A stretch of 42,868 nucleotides of DNA. It comes from Bacteroidia bacterium (GTDB lineage: Bacteria; Bacteroidota; Bacteroidia; JADZBD01). The translations under genes and the position numbers were made by a program. The notes under the pieces were generated by a model. It searched no databases and was not told the DNA's origin. It saw only the letters and a list, made by a program, of their open reading frames with translations. Every line of letters starts with the position of its first letter. The first letter of the stretch is position 1. Below are positions 26,173 through 34,421 of the stretch, in pieces. Location: assembly GCA_020054095.1 (NCBI GenBank), contig JAGVMA010000033.1, positions 1 to 42,868 of the forward strand. Direction: 5' to 3'.

Positions 26173-26562
26173 ATGATAGTTACAGAAACAACAAAGGATA
26201 TACAAATAACCGTGAAAGCAACTTTTAAGGAAGATTTCTCGCGCCCTGCTGAAAACAATTTTCTCTTTGTTTACAGCGTAACTATCGAAAACAAAAGCAA
26301 ATACACCGTGCAGCTTTTGCGCAGGCATTGGTCTATTTTTGATTCAAGTGGCGAATACCGCGAGGTAGAAGGCGATGGAGTAGTGGGGCAGCAGCCCGTT
26401 TTACAACCCGGTGATATTTATGAATACGAATCGGCATGCAACCTACAAACCGATATTGGCAGCATGAAAGGAAATTATATCATGGAACGACAAGCAGATA
26501 AACTACAATTCATGGTTAACGTTCCAGAATTTGAAATGGTAGTGCCTGCCCGATTGAATTAA
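26173..26562 (+). CDS. apaG: ApaG domain protein
   Basis: A 129-residue protein that is essentially one ApaG domain, a fibronectin-type beta-sandwich. Family signatures are visible: FVYSVTIENKS, VQLLRRHWSIFDSSG, the Gly-rich GDGVVGQQPVLQPGDIYEYESAC loop and GSMKGNYIM. The role is unsettled; in Enterobacteria the gene sits with apaH and has been linked to divalent cation resistance, but no such neighbour is present here. It appears to be transcribed alone, with an AT-rich region before it and hutI 54 bases after it. Confidence 0.93.
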   Translation: MIVTETTKDIQITVKATFKEDFSRPAENNFLFVYSVTIENKSKYTVQLLRRHWSIFDSSGEYREVEGDGVVGQQPVLQPGDIYEYESACNLQTDIGSMKGNYIMERQADKLQFMVNVPEFEMVVPARLN

Positions 26563-26616
26563 TTTACCCTAACTTTCTTTTAATTTATTTTCCCATCTTT
26601 GACTTATTAGTTTGAG

Positions 26617-27858
26617 ATGAAAAAACTGTTAATCAAAAACATTAAACAACTTATTCAGGTGCGAGATAATGGAGATGCCGTTATTGCAGGTGAAGATATG
26701 AAAATGCTGCCTTGTATTAATGATGCATGGTTAGCTATTGAGGGTGATAAAATAACCGATTATGGTGCTATGGCCGATTTTCCGGGCATTACCGATTGGA
26801 GCAACATCGAGGTAATTGATGCAACAGGAAAATTAGTTTTTCCATCCTGGTGCGATGCACACACACACATTGTTTTTGCAGGCAGTCGCGAATTAGAATT
26901 TGTTGACCGAATAAATGGGCTGACCTACGAGCAAATATTTGAACGAGGTGGTGGCATTTTAAATTCAGCAAAAAAATTGGCCAATGCCACCGAAGATGAA
27001 CTGATAGAACAAACACTTGTGCGCTTACGTGAATTGCAATTAAACGGAACTGGTGCTGTAGAAATTAAAAGCGGTTATGGCTTGTCGCTCGATGCTGAAT
27101 TAAAAATTTTGCGCGTTATAAAAAAATTGAAAGAAATTTCACCGCTAACTATAAAAGCTACGTTTTTAGGTGCGCACGCAGTGCCTTCGGGCATTAGTAA
27201 AGAAAAATACATTGATGTAGTTATGAATGAAATGCTACCGCAGATTGCAGCCGAAAAATTGGCTGATTACTGCGATGTTTTTTGCGAAAAAAAATATTTT
27301 ACTAAGGAAGAAACTGTGAGAATTTTATCGGCCGCAACCACACTTGGCATAAAAGGAAAAGTTCATGCCGAACAACTCAGCCACAGCGCTGGTGTGGAAG
27401 CAGGAGTGGAGTCCGATGCAATAAGTGTAGATCATTTAGAGTTTGTAACCGATAACGATATTCAGCTACTCCAAAAAAGTAAAACGATGCCTGTGATTTT
27501 ACCCGGTGCTCAATGGTTTTTACAATTACAAAATCCACCTGCACGTAAAATGATAGATGCCGGATTGCCACTTGCCATTAGTACTGATTATAATCCGGGA
27601 TCATCGCCAAGTGGAAACATGGCGTTTAATTTATCTATTGCTTGTGTGCAATATAAATTAACACCCGAAGAGGTTATAAACGCAGCAACTCTTAACTCGG
27701 CTTATGCTATGGGTTTGCTGCAATCGCATGGGAGCATAACTGTTGGCAAAAAAGCCAATCTATTTATCACAAAAGAAATTCCTAATTATGCTTTTGTGCC
27801 ATATTCATTTGCCACTAATCTTGTTGAACAAATAATTATTAACGGAAACAAAATTTAA
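26617..27858 (+). CDS. hutI: Imidazolonepropionase
   Basis: A 413-residue amidohydrolase-fold enzyme that hydrolyses 4-imidazolone-5-propionate to N-formimino-L-glutamate, the third step of histidine degradation. The metal-binding HTH motif is in CDAHTHIVFAG (His82, His84), further ligand regions are FLGAHAVPSG and KVHAEQLSHS, and the Asp in STDYNPGSSPSGNM is the expected last metal ligand. It overlaps nothing and is followed after two bases by ftcD, the next enzyme of the pathway. hutH and hutU are not in the window. A -7-like box CATCTTTG at 26594-26601 matches five of six fixed bases. Confidence 0.95.
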   Translation: MKKLLIKNIKQLIQVRDNGDAVIAGEDMKMLPCINDAWLAIEGDKITDYGAMADFPGITDWSNIEVIDATGKLVFPSWCDAHTHIVFAGSRELEFVDRINGLTYEQIFERGGGILNSAKKLANATEDELIEQTLVRLRELQLNGTGAVEIKSGYGLSLDAELKILRVIKKLKEISPLTIKATFLGAHAVPSGISKEKYIDVVMNEMLPQIAAEKLADYCDVFCEKKYFTKEETVRILSAATTLGIKGKVHAEQLSHSAGVEAGVESDAISVDHLEFVTDNDIQLLQKSKTMPVILPGAQWFLQLQNPPARKMIDAGLPLAISTDYNPGSSPSGNMAFNLSIACVQYKLTPEEVINAATLNSAYAMGLLQSHGSITVGKKANLFITKEIPNYAFVPYSFATNLVEQIIINGNKI

Positions 27859-27860
27859 CC

Positions 27861-29537
27861 ATGAAGAAATTAATTGAATGTGTTCCTAATTTTTCTGAAG
27901 GAAATGATTTTACTATCATTAAACAAATAACAGACGAGATAGAAAAAGTGGAGGGAGTAAAACTTTTGAATGTTGATCCCGGAAAAGCTACTAACCGCAC
28001 GGTCGTAACTTTTGTTGGTAATCCAGATGCATGTGTGGTGGCTGCATTTAATGCAATAAAAAAAGCAGGCGAATTAATTGACATGAGCAAGCACAAAGGC
28101 GAACATCCGCGAATGGGCGCTACAGATGTGTGTCCGTTTATTCCAATTTCAGGAATAACGATGGAGGAAACTGCGGAGTATGCCCAGCAACTTGCAAAGC
28201 GAGTGGGCGAGGAGTTGAAAATTCCGGTTTACTTATATGAAGCAGCACAGTCAAATAAGAGCAGAAATAATCTTTCTGTAATTCGTGCCGGTGAATACGA
28301 AGGGTTTTTTAAAAAAATAAAACTGCCTGAATGGAAACCCGATTTTGGCCCTTCTGATTTTGATGCAAAGCGTGGTGCAACAGTTATTGGTGCTCGCGAC
28401 TTTTTGGTTGCTTATAATATTAATTTGAACACCACTTCCACTCGAAGAGCCAATGCTATTGCTTTTGATGTACGCGAAGCAGGGCGCACAAAAAAAGATG
28501 CAAAAGGAAAAGTAGTGAATGATGCAAACGGAAATCCGATTGTAATTCCCGGTACTTTAAAATCTGTTAAAGCTATTGGATGGTACATTGAAGAATATGG
28601 CGTTGCGCAAATTTCAATGAACCTAACTAACATAAATATTACTCCCGTTCACGTTGCTTTTGATGAAGTTTGTAAAAGTGCTACTGCAAGAGGATTGCGC
28701 GTTACAGGTTCTGAATTGGTCGGGCTTATTCCGTTAAATGCATTGCTTGATGCAGGGAAATATTTTTTAAAGAAACAGCAGCGCTCAATAGGTGTATCAG
28801 AAAAAGAATTAATAAAAATTGCTGTTAAATCTCTTGGGCTTGATGAGCTTGCTCCATTTAAACCCGAAAAGCGCGTGATTGAATATTTACTGAACGATTC
28901 TGCTAAAGCAAAATTAGTAAGCATGAATTTGTCTGCCTTTGCAGATGAAACAGCAAGTGAAAGCCCTGCCCCAGGTGGCGGAAGCATAGCCGCTTATGTG
29001 GGCGCGCTTGGCGTTTCGTTAGGTACAATGGTTGCAAATTTATCATCGCACAAGCCCGGCTGGGATGAGCGTTGGGAAGAGTTTTCTGCTTATGCTGAAA
29101 ATGGTCAGCAGTTAAAAACCGAATTATTAAAATTTGTAGATGAAGATACCCATGCATTCAATAAAATAATGGCTGCTTTTGGTTTGCCCAAAACTACTGA
29201 TGAAGAAAAAAATGCAAGAACACAAGCAATACAATTAGCAACAAAATACGCCACCGAAGTTCCGTTTAAAGTAATGGAATTGTGCCACTCATCTTTAGAA
29301 CTTATTGCCGCTATGGCCGAAAAAGGAAATCCTAATTCAGTTTCGGATGCGGGTGTGGGCGCATTGTGCGCGAGAACTGCGGTGATGGGTGCGTTTTTAA
29401 ATGTGAAAATAAATGCAGCCGGATTGAGCGATAAAACATTTGCAACAAAAATTGTTGCAGCCGGATTGGCAATTCAGGAAAAAACAATAGCTGCCGAAGC
29501 AGCTATTTTAAAAATTGTGAATGATAAAATTGGGTAA
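27861..29537 (+). CDS. ftcD: Bifunctional glutamate formimidoyltransferase / formimidotetrahydrofolate cyclodeaminase
   Basis: A 558-residue bifunctional enzyme. Residues about 1-325 are the formimidoyltransferase (MKKLIECVPNFSEG start, HPRMGATDVCPFIP, GYLV-type elements and SELVGLIP), which moves the formimino group from formiminoglutamate to tetrahydrofolate. Residues about 340-558 are the cyclodeaminase (ADETASESPAPGGGSIAAY, then KINAAGLSDKTF), which releases ammonia to give methenyl-tetrahydrofolate. With hutI two bases upstream it completes conversion of histidine to glutamate plus a one-carbon unit. It ends three bases before the convergent dnaB stop. Confidence 0.95.
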   Translation: MKKLIECVPNFSEGNDFTIIKQITDEIEKVEGVKLLNVDPGKATNRTVVTFVGNPDACVVAAFNAIKKAGELIDMSKHKGEHPRMGATDVCPFIPISGITMEETAEYAQQLAKRVGEELKIPVYLYEAAQSNKSRNNLSVIRAGEYEGFFKKIKLPEWKPDFGPSDFDAKRGATVIGARDFLVAYNINLNTTSTRRANAIAFDVREAGRTKKDAKGKVVNDANGNPIVIPGTLKSVKAIGWYIEEYGVAQISMNLTNINITPVHVAFDEVCKSATARGLRVTGSELVGLIPLNALLDAGKYFLKKQQRSIGVSEKELIKIAVKSLGLDELAPFKPEKRVIEYLLNDSAKAKLVSMNLSAFADETASESPAPGGGSIAAYVGALGVSLGTMVANLSSHKPGWDERWEEFSAYAENGQQLKTELLKFVDEDTHAFNKIMAAFGLPKTTDEEKNARTQAIQLATKYATEVPFKVMELCHSSLELIAAMAEKGNPNSVSDAGVGALCARTAVMGAFLNVKINAAGLSDKTFATKIVAAGLAIQEKTIAAEAAILKIVNDKIG

Positions 29538-29540
29538 CGA

Positions 29541-31133
29541 TTAAAAAGGAGCCGGCCCTCTATCGTCTTCTTCAATATCAAAACGATTATCATCTATATC
29601 GTTCATTTTCGAACCAAAAGTCATCGAGCTTCCGCTGTTGTTTTCTAAAAAAGTTTCATCTGGACCTATGTTGTTATTAGCTGTTTGCTGAGCAAATGAT
29701 TGAGGAACGCCTTCGCTCAAATCAACAAATTTTGCAAAGCGATCAATGAAACGAAGTTTTACACTTCCTACCGGGCCATTACGGTGCTTTGCAATAATTA
29801 CTTCGGCCACTCCTCGCGTAGAATTTCCGGCTTCGTCTTGTTCCACACCATAATATTCGGGGCGGTGCAAAAACAAAACCATATCGGCATCTTGCTCTAT
29901 TGCCCCCGACTCACGTAAATCGGATAACTGTGGCTTAAAGCCTGAAGCGCTGCCGCGTGTTTCCACACTTCGGTTTAATTGCGAAAGTGCTATGATTGGA
30001 ATGGCAAGTTCTTTTGCCAAACTTTTTAGTGAGCGCGAAATCATACTTATTTCTTGCTCGCGATTACCTAATTTTTTATCGCCACCGGCAGTCATTAATT
30101 GCAAGTAGTCAATCACAATCATTTGTATATCGTGTTGTTGCTTCAGCCTGCGCGCTTTTGCACGCAACTCAAAAATAGGAATAGCAGTGGAGTCGTCAAT
30201 AAAAATAGGCGCTTCAGATAGTTTGCCAATTTTATGATTCATTTGTTCAAATTCATAATTTTCAAGCTGCCCTTTTTTCATCCTGTCGGCAGGCAATTCT
30301 GCTTCTGCAGAAATTAAACGATGCACTAATTGCACGGATGACATTTCTAATGAAAATACTGCAACAGGTTTTTTAAATTCTACTGCTGCATTTCGCGCAA
30401 GTGATAATACAAATGCCGTTTTACCCATTGCCGGGCGGGCGGCTAAAATAATTAAATCTGAGCGTTGCCAGCCCGATGTCATTCGGTCTAATTCTGTAAA
30501 ACCGCTTTCAACACCGGTTACACCTGTTTTTTTATCGCGGGCAATTTCTATTTCTTTAATCGCCAAGTTAATAAGCGAGTGCATCTTATCGTAATTTTTT
30601 CGAATGTTGCCCTGCACCACATCATATAATCCTTTTTCGGCAGCATCTAATAAATCAAAAACATCGGTAGTTTCATCATAAGCATTTTTTATTGTTTCGG
30701 TTGAAATGCGAATAAGCTCGCGCTGAATATATTTTTGAGCTATGATGCGCGAGTGAAACTCGGCATTAGCCGATGATGCCACGCGATTAGTTAACTGTGA
30801 AATAAAGTAAGCACCGCCCACAATTTCTAATTCACCACTTTTGCGAAGCGCTTGCGTTACGGTTAAAATATCAATTGGTTCAGAACTTTGAAATAAATTT
30901 TGAATAGTATTATAAATGCGCTGATGCGCTTCTTTGTAAAAACTTTTTGGCTGTAAAATATCAATTACGTTAGTTAACGCATCTTTATCGAGCATGAGTG
31001 CGCCAAGCACCGCTTCTTCTAAATCTACGGCTTGTGGTGGCAGTTTGCCTATTTCATATAGCTGCTGCGATAGTGCAGCAAGTTTCGGGTTCTTGAGATT
31101 TGTCTTCGTCTTTTTATCTTCAAATTCGCTCAT
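29541..31133 (-). CDS. dnaB: Replicative DNA helicase DnaB
   Basis: A 530-residue hexameric replicative helicase that unwinds DNA ahead of the fork. Residues about 32-135 form the N-terminal collar domain, beginning with the family phrase LPPQAVDLEEAVLGALM. The RecA-like core has Walker A ARPAMGKTAF at 232-241, Walker B IVIDYLQLM at 339-347 and the LRESGAIEQDADMVLFL segment. No intein interrupts the core. The acidic C-terminal tail (about 495-530) is presumably disordered. It is transcribed alone; TAATTTTT and TAGTTTTA in the upstream 60 bases are weak -7 candidates. Confidence 0.97.
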   Translation of the reverse strand: MSEFEDKKTKTNLKNPKLAALSQQLYEIGKLPPQAVDLEEAVLGALMLDKDALTNVIDILQPKSFYKEAHQRIYNTIQNLFQSSEPIDILTVTQALRKSGELEIVGGAYFISQLTNRVASSANAEFHSRIIAQKYIQRELIRISTETIKNAYDETTDVFDLLDAAEKGLYDVVQGNIRKNYDKMHSLINLAIKEIEIARDKKTGVTGVESGFTELDRMTSGWQRSDLIILAARPAMGKTAFVLSLARNAAVEFKKPVAVFSLEMSSVQLVHRLISAEAELPADRMKKGQLENYEFEQMNHKIGKLSEAPIFIDDSTAIPIFELRAKARRLKQQHDIQMIVIDYLQLMTAGGDKKLGNREQEISMISRSLKSLAKELAIPIIALSQLNRSVETRGSASGFKPQLSDLRESGAIEQDADMVLFLHRPEYYGVEQDEAGNSTRGVAEVIIAKHRNGPVGSVKLRFIDRFAKFVDLSEGVPQSFAQQTANNNIGPDETFLENNSGSSMTFGSKMNDIDDNRFDIEEDDRGPAPF

Positions 31134-31327
31134 TGTATTTTTTGTTGGGTTGTAAAACTAAAAATTAAATTTCCGAATATTTTTTTGCATTTTAAATTTT
31201 GTTGGCAACTATTTTAACAACATTAAACTTTTGCTTTAACCTAAAAACACATTTTGGTGAACAGCTAAGTGCTAATATTTTCAACCACTTACATTTTGTG
31301 TTCTGAAATTTTACTTAAATTAGATAT

Positions 31328-32629
31328 ATGAAAAAAATAGTTTTCAACACGCTTGGCTGTTTGCTCATTATTACATGTTTTATTTGCTCGTGCAGAAAAG
31401 ATGTGAGCGATGAATTGCCGCCCGTTATAAATTTTATTACACCTGCTGATAATCAAAATTTTTCGGTTTTTGATACTGCTACAGTTAGGTTTATTGTTAC
31501 TGACGAAACTCAGCTTACATCGGTTACGCTTACACTGATAGATGCAAATTACACGCCTGTACTTCCATCGGTTAATGTGCCTATAGCTGGTAAAAGCATT
31601 GATAAAACTGTTTTGTATTTGTTAGATAATGTTTTGTTAGAGTCAGGTATTTATTATTTTAAAGTTTCGGTATCGGATGGTTTTAATTTTTTATCGAATT
31701 ATCGCCAAATTAATTTAACTGCCGCACCGCGCAAGGTGCATGCTTATTTTGTTGTAACTAATTTACTTAATAATAGTTATATCTCTAAAATTGATACGGA
31801 TTTTATTTTAACTTCTTATGCTAATTACACGGGTGATTTTAAAAGCATGGATGTAAATTCTTACGCACAGCGGTTATATGTGTGTGGGATTAGTTCGGGT
31901 GATTTTTATGCTTACAATACTGTTAGTGGCGCATTGCAATGGTTTTTAAATAATCCGAATACGCAAACGCCTTATTTTGAAAGTATAGTTTCGGAAAAAA
32001 ATAATGTTTTTATTTCGGATTATAATTTTACGATTAAAGGATATAATTTCAATGGTGCTCAACAATATTTGTTCAACGTGCAAAATAATTTTTACCCCAT
32101 TAAATTGTTCAGGCACAGCAATTATCTATTTGCTGAAGCGAAAGATATTGCTTCATCGGCAAAGAAAATAATTGTGTATGATGCTGTTAATGCAAGCGGT
32201 GTGCAAGAAACTTCGCTTTCGATGGATGTAATTGCCATGCACACGATTGATAATGATAATGTTTTTGTATGGGGCAATAACGGCAATCAGCCCGAAATGA
32301 AAATTTACTCTATATCAGGTAATGGTTTTTGGTCGCCATATACTATTGCTGCCGGAACTATTTACAGTGTGGCGCAGGTTAATGCTACTACTTATTTAAT
32401 TGCGCACAGCGATGGCATTATTTATCGCTACACTTATTCTAATAATAGTTTGTTGCCTTATATTAATGGTGCTAATGCTACTAAGGTTATTTACGATGAT
32501 GCTAATCAGCAAATTGTTTCGGCTGTGGGCAATCAATTAAAATTTTACGATTACAGTTCTACTAATTTATTACAAACTGTTACTGCTCCTGATTCGGTTT
32601 TAGATATTGGTGTTTTATATAACAGGTAA
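31328..32629 (+). CDS. Exported lipoprotein with Ig-like domain and propeller-like repeats
   Basis: A 433-residue predicted lipoprotein. The signal sequence ends in CFICSC with a lipobox-like Cys at about 21-22, followed by Arg-Lys-Asp. Residues 33-130 look like an Ig/cadherin-like sandwich (PPVINFITPADNQNFSVFDT, then SGIYYFKVSVSDGFN). Residues 140-433 are repeated beta blades of about 40-50 residues with YDAVNASG-like and AHSDGIIYRY-like turns, resembling a PQQ/WD-type beta-propeller. The binding partner is unknown. It ends at a strong bidirectional terminator. A -7-like TACATTTT is at 31290-31297. Confidence 0.72.
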   Translation: MKKIVFNTLGCLLIITCFICSCRKDVSDELPPVINFITPADNQNFSVFDTATVRFIVTDETQLTSVTLTLIDANYTPVLPSVNVPIAGKSIDKTVLYLLDNVLLESGIYYFKVSVSDGFNFLSNYRQINLTAAPRKVHAYFVVTNLLNNSYISKIDTDFILTSYANYTGDFKSMDVNSYAQRLYVCGISSGDFYAYNTVSGALQWFLNNPNTQTPYFESIVSEKNNVFISDYNFTIKGYNFNGAQQYLFNVQNNFYPIKLFRHSNYLFAEAKDIASSAKKIIVYDAVNASGVQETSLSMDVIAMHTIDNDNVFVWGNNGNQPEMKIYSISGNGFWSPYTIAAGTIYSVAQVNATTYLIAHSDGIIYRYTYSNNSLLPYINGANATKVIYDDANQQIVSAVGNQLKFYDYSSTNLLQTVTAPDSVLDIGVLYNR

Positions 32630-32636
32630 CAGCACC

Positions 32637-32690
32637 CTTCGGCTACGCCAAGGGCACTGTAAAAGAAAAGCACACTGGGCGTAGCCGAAG
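32637..32690. repeat. 13-bp inverted repeat with alternative pairings
   Basis: CTTCGGCTACGCC (32637-32649) is the exact reverse complement of GGCGTAGCCGAAG (32678-32690). Each arm also sits in its own local hairpin: CCCTT (32635-32639) with AAGGG (32650-32654), and the 16-bp terminator stem at 32661-32704. Words of this kind recur, from memory, as palindromic repeats between Bacteroidota genes. Confidence 0.75.
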
Positions 32691-32706
32691 TGTGCTTTTC
32701 TTTTTT
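32661..32706. terminator. Strong bidirectional terminator
   Basis: AAAAGAAAAGCACACT (32661-32676) pairs perfectly over 16 bases with its reverse complement at 32689-32704, around a 12-nt loop that can itself form GGC-GTA-GCC. T-rich ends occur in both directions. It separates the lipoprotein gene (+) from the convergent T9SS cargo gene (-). Confidence 0.88.
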
Positions 32707-32719
32707 ATAAATAAAAAAT

Positions 32720-33724
32720 CTATTCTTTCACTATTCGTTTTACTAATTGCCCATCGGGTGTATTTAGTTTTATAAAGTAAATGCCTTGTGGCATTGTGGT
32801 TAAATCTATATTAATGGTGCTTTGGTTTAAAGCGTAAATAGGATTTAAAACCGTGTTGCCAAGCGCGCCTGTAATTTCGTAAGAAATAATTTTTGCGCTT
32901 GTTTGCACTGTTATGTTTCCTGCTGTGGGATTTGGGAAAACCGAAATTGTGTTTTCTAAATCGTAATTACTGATGCCTGTTTGCAAGCATGTAACTGTAA
33001 CTACTTGGCACGATGAGCAACCATTTACATCGGTAACACACACGGTGTAAATTCCTTGTGTGAGGCCTGTGGCTGTTTGTGTAGTTTGTGTAGGATTAGT
33101 ACTCCACGAATAAGTGTAATTACCCATATTGGTAGGCGTGGCGGTAGCAGTTCCGTTATTGCAGTTTTGGTTATTAGCCGGAGTTGCGCTCACGCCAAAG
33201 CTTGGGCCTTGCGGGCCGGTAATAGTTGCTGTTGAAAGTGTGCTACAACCATTGGCATCGGAAACAACAAGTGAATAAGTACCGGGACATACGCCTGTAA
33301 CAGTTGCTGTAGTATAATTACCCGGCATCCATATATATGTATATGGCGTAGTGCCGCCAAATACAGTAGAAACTATCGAGCCATTACAATTTATGCATGA
33401 TGATGATGCCTGTGATGTGGTTAGCGCTTGCAACTGAGTAGGTTGGCTTACATTTACAGTTGCCACGCCTGTACAATTACTACCGTTAACTACTATTACA
33501 CTGTAAGTGCCGGCACATAGGCCTGTGGCGGTTTGTGTTGTTTGCATGGGATTGGTAGTCCACTGATAAGTGAACGGGCCATTGCCCGTGCCATAGGCTA
33601 TTGCCGAGCCATTGCACTGGCCAAAACACAATGGCGGAGTTACAATTACCTGCACGGGGCAGTTTTGCGAATTGGAAACAATGCTTGCTGCCGATAATAC
33701 TAAAGCTAAGTAGATTTTTTTCAT
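32720..33724 (-). CDS. T9SS-exported protein with SprB-like repeats and type A sorting domain
   Basis: A 334-residue secreted protein. A signal peptide (1-19) is followed by three SprB-like repeats (about 25-95, 98-168 and 178-245), each with a PYTYIW- or FTYQWTTNP-type strand, then TATGL or TVTGV, then GTYSVIV- or GTYSLVVSDANGC-type endings. Cysteines at repeat positions could form disulfides. The last 75 residues are a type A T9SS sorting domain: ISVFPNPTAGNITV, then GIYFIKLNTPDGQLVKRIVKE-like ending. It is therefore expected on the cell surface or released. The repeats suggest adhesion or a structural role. Confidence 0.88.
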   Translation of the reverse strand: MKKIYLALVLSAASIVSNSQNCPVQVIVTPPLCFGQCNGSAIAYGTGNGPFTYQWTTNPMQTTQTATGLCAGTYSVIVVNGSNCTGVATVNVSQPTQLQALTTSQASSSCINCNGSIVSTVFGGTTPYTYIWMPGNYTTATVTGVCPGTYSLVVSDANGCSTLSTATITGPQGPSFGVSATPANNQNCNNGTATATPTNMGNYTYSWSTNPTQTTQTATGLTQGIYTVCVTDVNGCSSCQVVTVTCLQTGISNYDLENTISVFPNPTAGNITVQTSAKIISYEITGALGNTVLNPIYALNQSTINIDLTTMPQGIYFIKLNTPDGQLVKRIVKE

Positions 33725-33804
33725 AGGAGTCAGGGGTTAGGGTTTTAATCTTAGACAATAGAACACAACACATAGTTGCACCCCATTTTTTATACATTTA
33801 CTGC

Positions 33805-34173
33805 ATGAATTTGCAAATTGCACTCGCACTTATATTAATCCATTTTATTGCCGATTTTTTATGCCAAACCGATAGCATGGCGCTTAATAAAAGCAAAAGC
33901 ATTTATTGGCTTACGGTGCATGTAATTACTTATACCATAGTGCTTTCTATTGCTATTATAATTATGGCAATGGTTTTTAACCTCAATTTTAAAACCGCAA
34001 TTATATATGCATTGCTAAACGGAGCTCTGCACTTTATTACCGATTTTTTTACCAGCAAACTCACCTCGCGCTTAGCCAAGCTGCCCAGCAAGCATTGGTT
34101 TTTTGTTGCCATCGGTGCCGACCAGCTTATACATTACTATTGCCTGATGATTAGTTTTTATTATTTTTTTTAG
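33805..34173 (+). CDS. DUF3307 membrane protein
   Basis: A 122-residue integral membrane protein with about four hydrophobic segments and family-like motifs: IHFIADFLCQTDSMALNKSK near the start, then the helical core, NGALHFITDFFTSKL (His and Asp in the third helix) and GADQLIHYYCL near the end. The conserved His/Asp pairs within membrane helices could bind a metal, though the function of DUF3307 is unknown. It is divergent from the T9SS cargo gene. A -7-like TACATTTA lies four bases before the ATG. Confidence 0.82.
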   Translation: MNLQIALALILIHFIADFLCQTDSMALNKSKSIYWLTVHVITYTIVLSIAIIIMAMVFNLNFKTAIIYALLNGALHFITDFFTSKLTSRLAKLPSKHWFFVAIGADQLIHYYCLMISFYYFF

Positions 34174-34214
34174 AGAAAAGGCATTCTTTGAACATTTATA
34201 GTCTGTTTTTTACC

Positions 34215-34340
34215 TAAACCAAGCCAAAAAAAACATAAACCATCCTAACTTTTTTATAAACCTTACTTATTTTTTCATAAACCAAGTCAAAAAGAAAATA
34301 AACCATGCTCATTATTTTATAAACTAAGGCATCCTGATAT
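34215..34340. repeat. Array of six 21-bp units beginning TAAAC(C/T)
   Basis: TAAACC starts at 34215, 34236, 34257, 34278 and 34299, and TAAACT at 34320: six starts exactly 21 bases apart. The 15 bases after each word vary and are A- or T-rich. Units 1 and 4 resemble each other, as do 2 and 5, giving a 63-bp higher period: 47 aligned bases, 34216-34262 against 34279-34325, differ at eight positions. It occupies the gap between the convergent DUF3307 and PKD protein genes. Confidence 0.8.
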
Positions 34341-34421
34341 TTTTTTTTAGGCATTTAATATTAAAACCGAAGTGTTTTTCATCCCCAATTCTGCATTAAT
34401 AATTAATAATTGAGCAAACTT

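Noticed and set aside
30280-30300. CCTGTCGGCAGG-like palindrome in dnaB, similar to the element at 15390
   Set aside because: It encodes the normal DnaB segment ELPADRMKKG; no extra residues.
32720-33724. Tandem repeats in the T9SS cargo gene, considered as CRISPR or VNTR
   Set aside because: The repetition is at protein level (SprB-like domains) with diverged DNA; no regular repeat-spacer structure.
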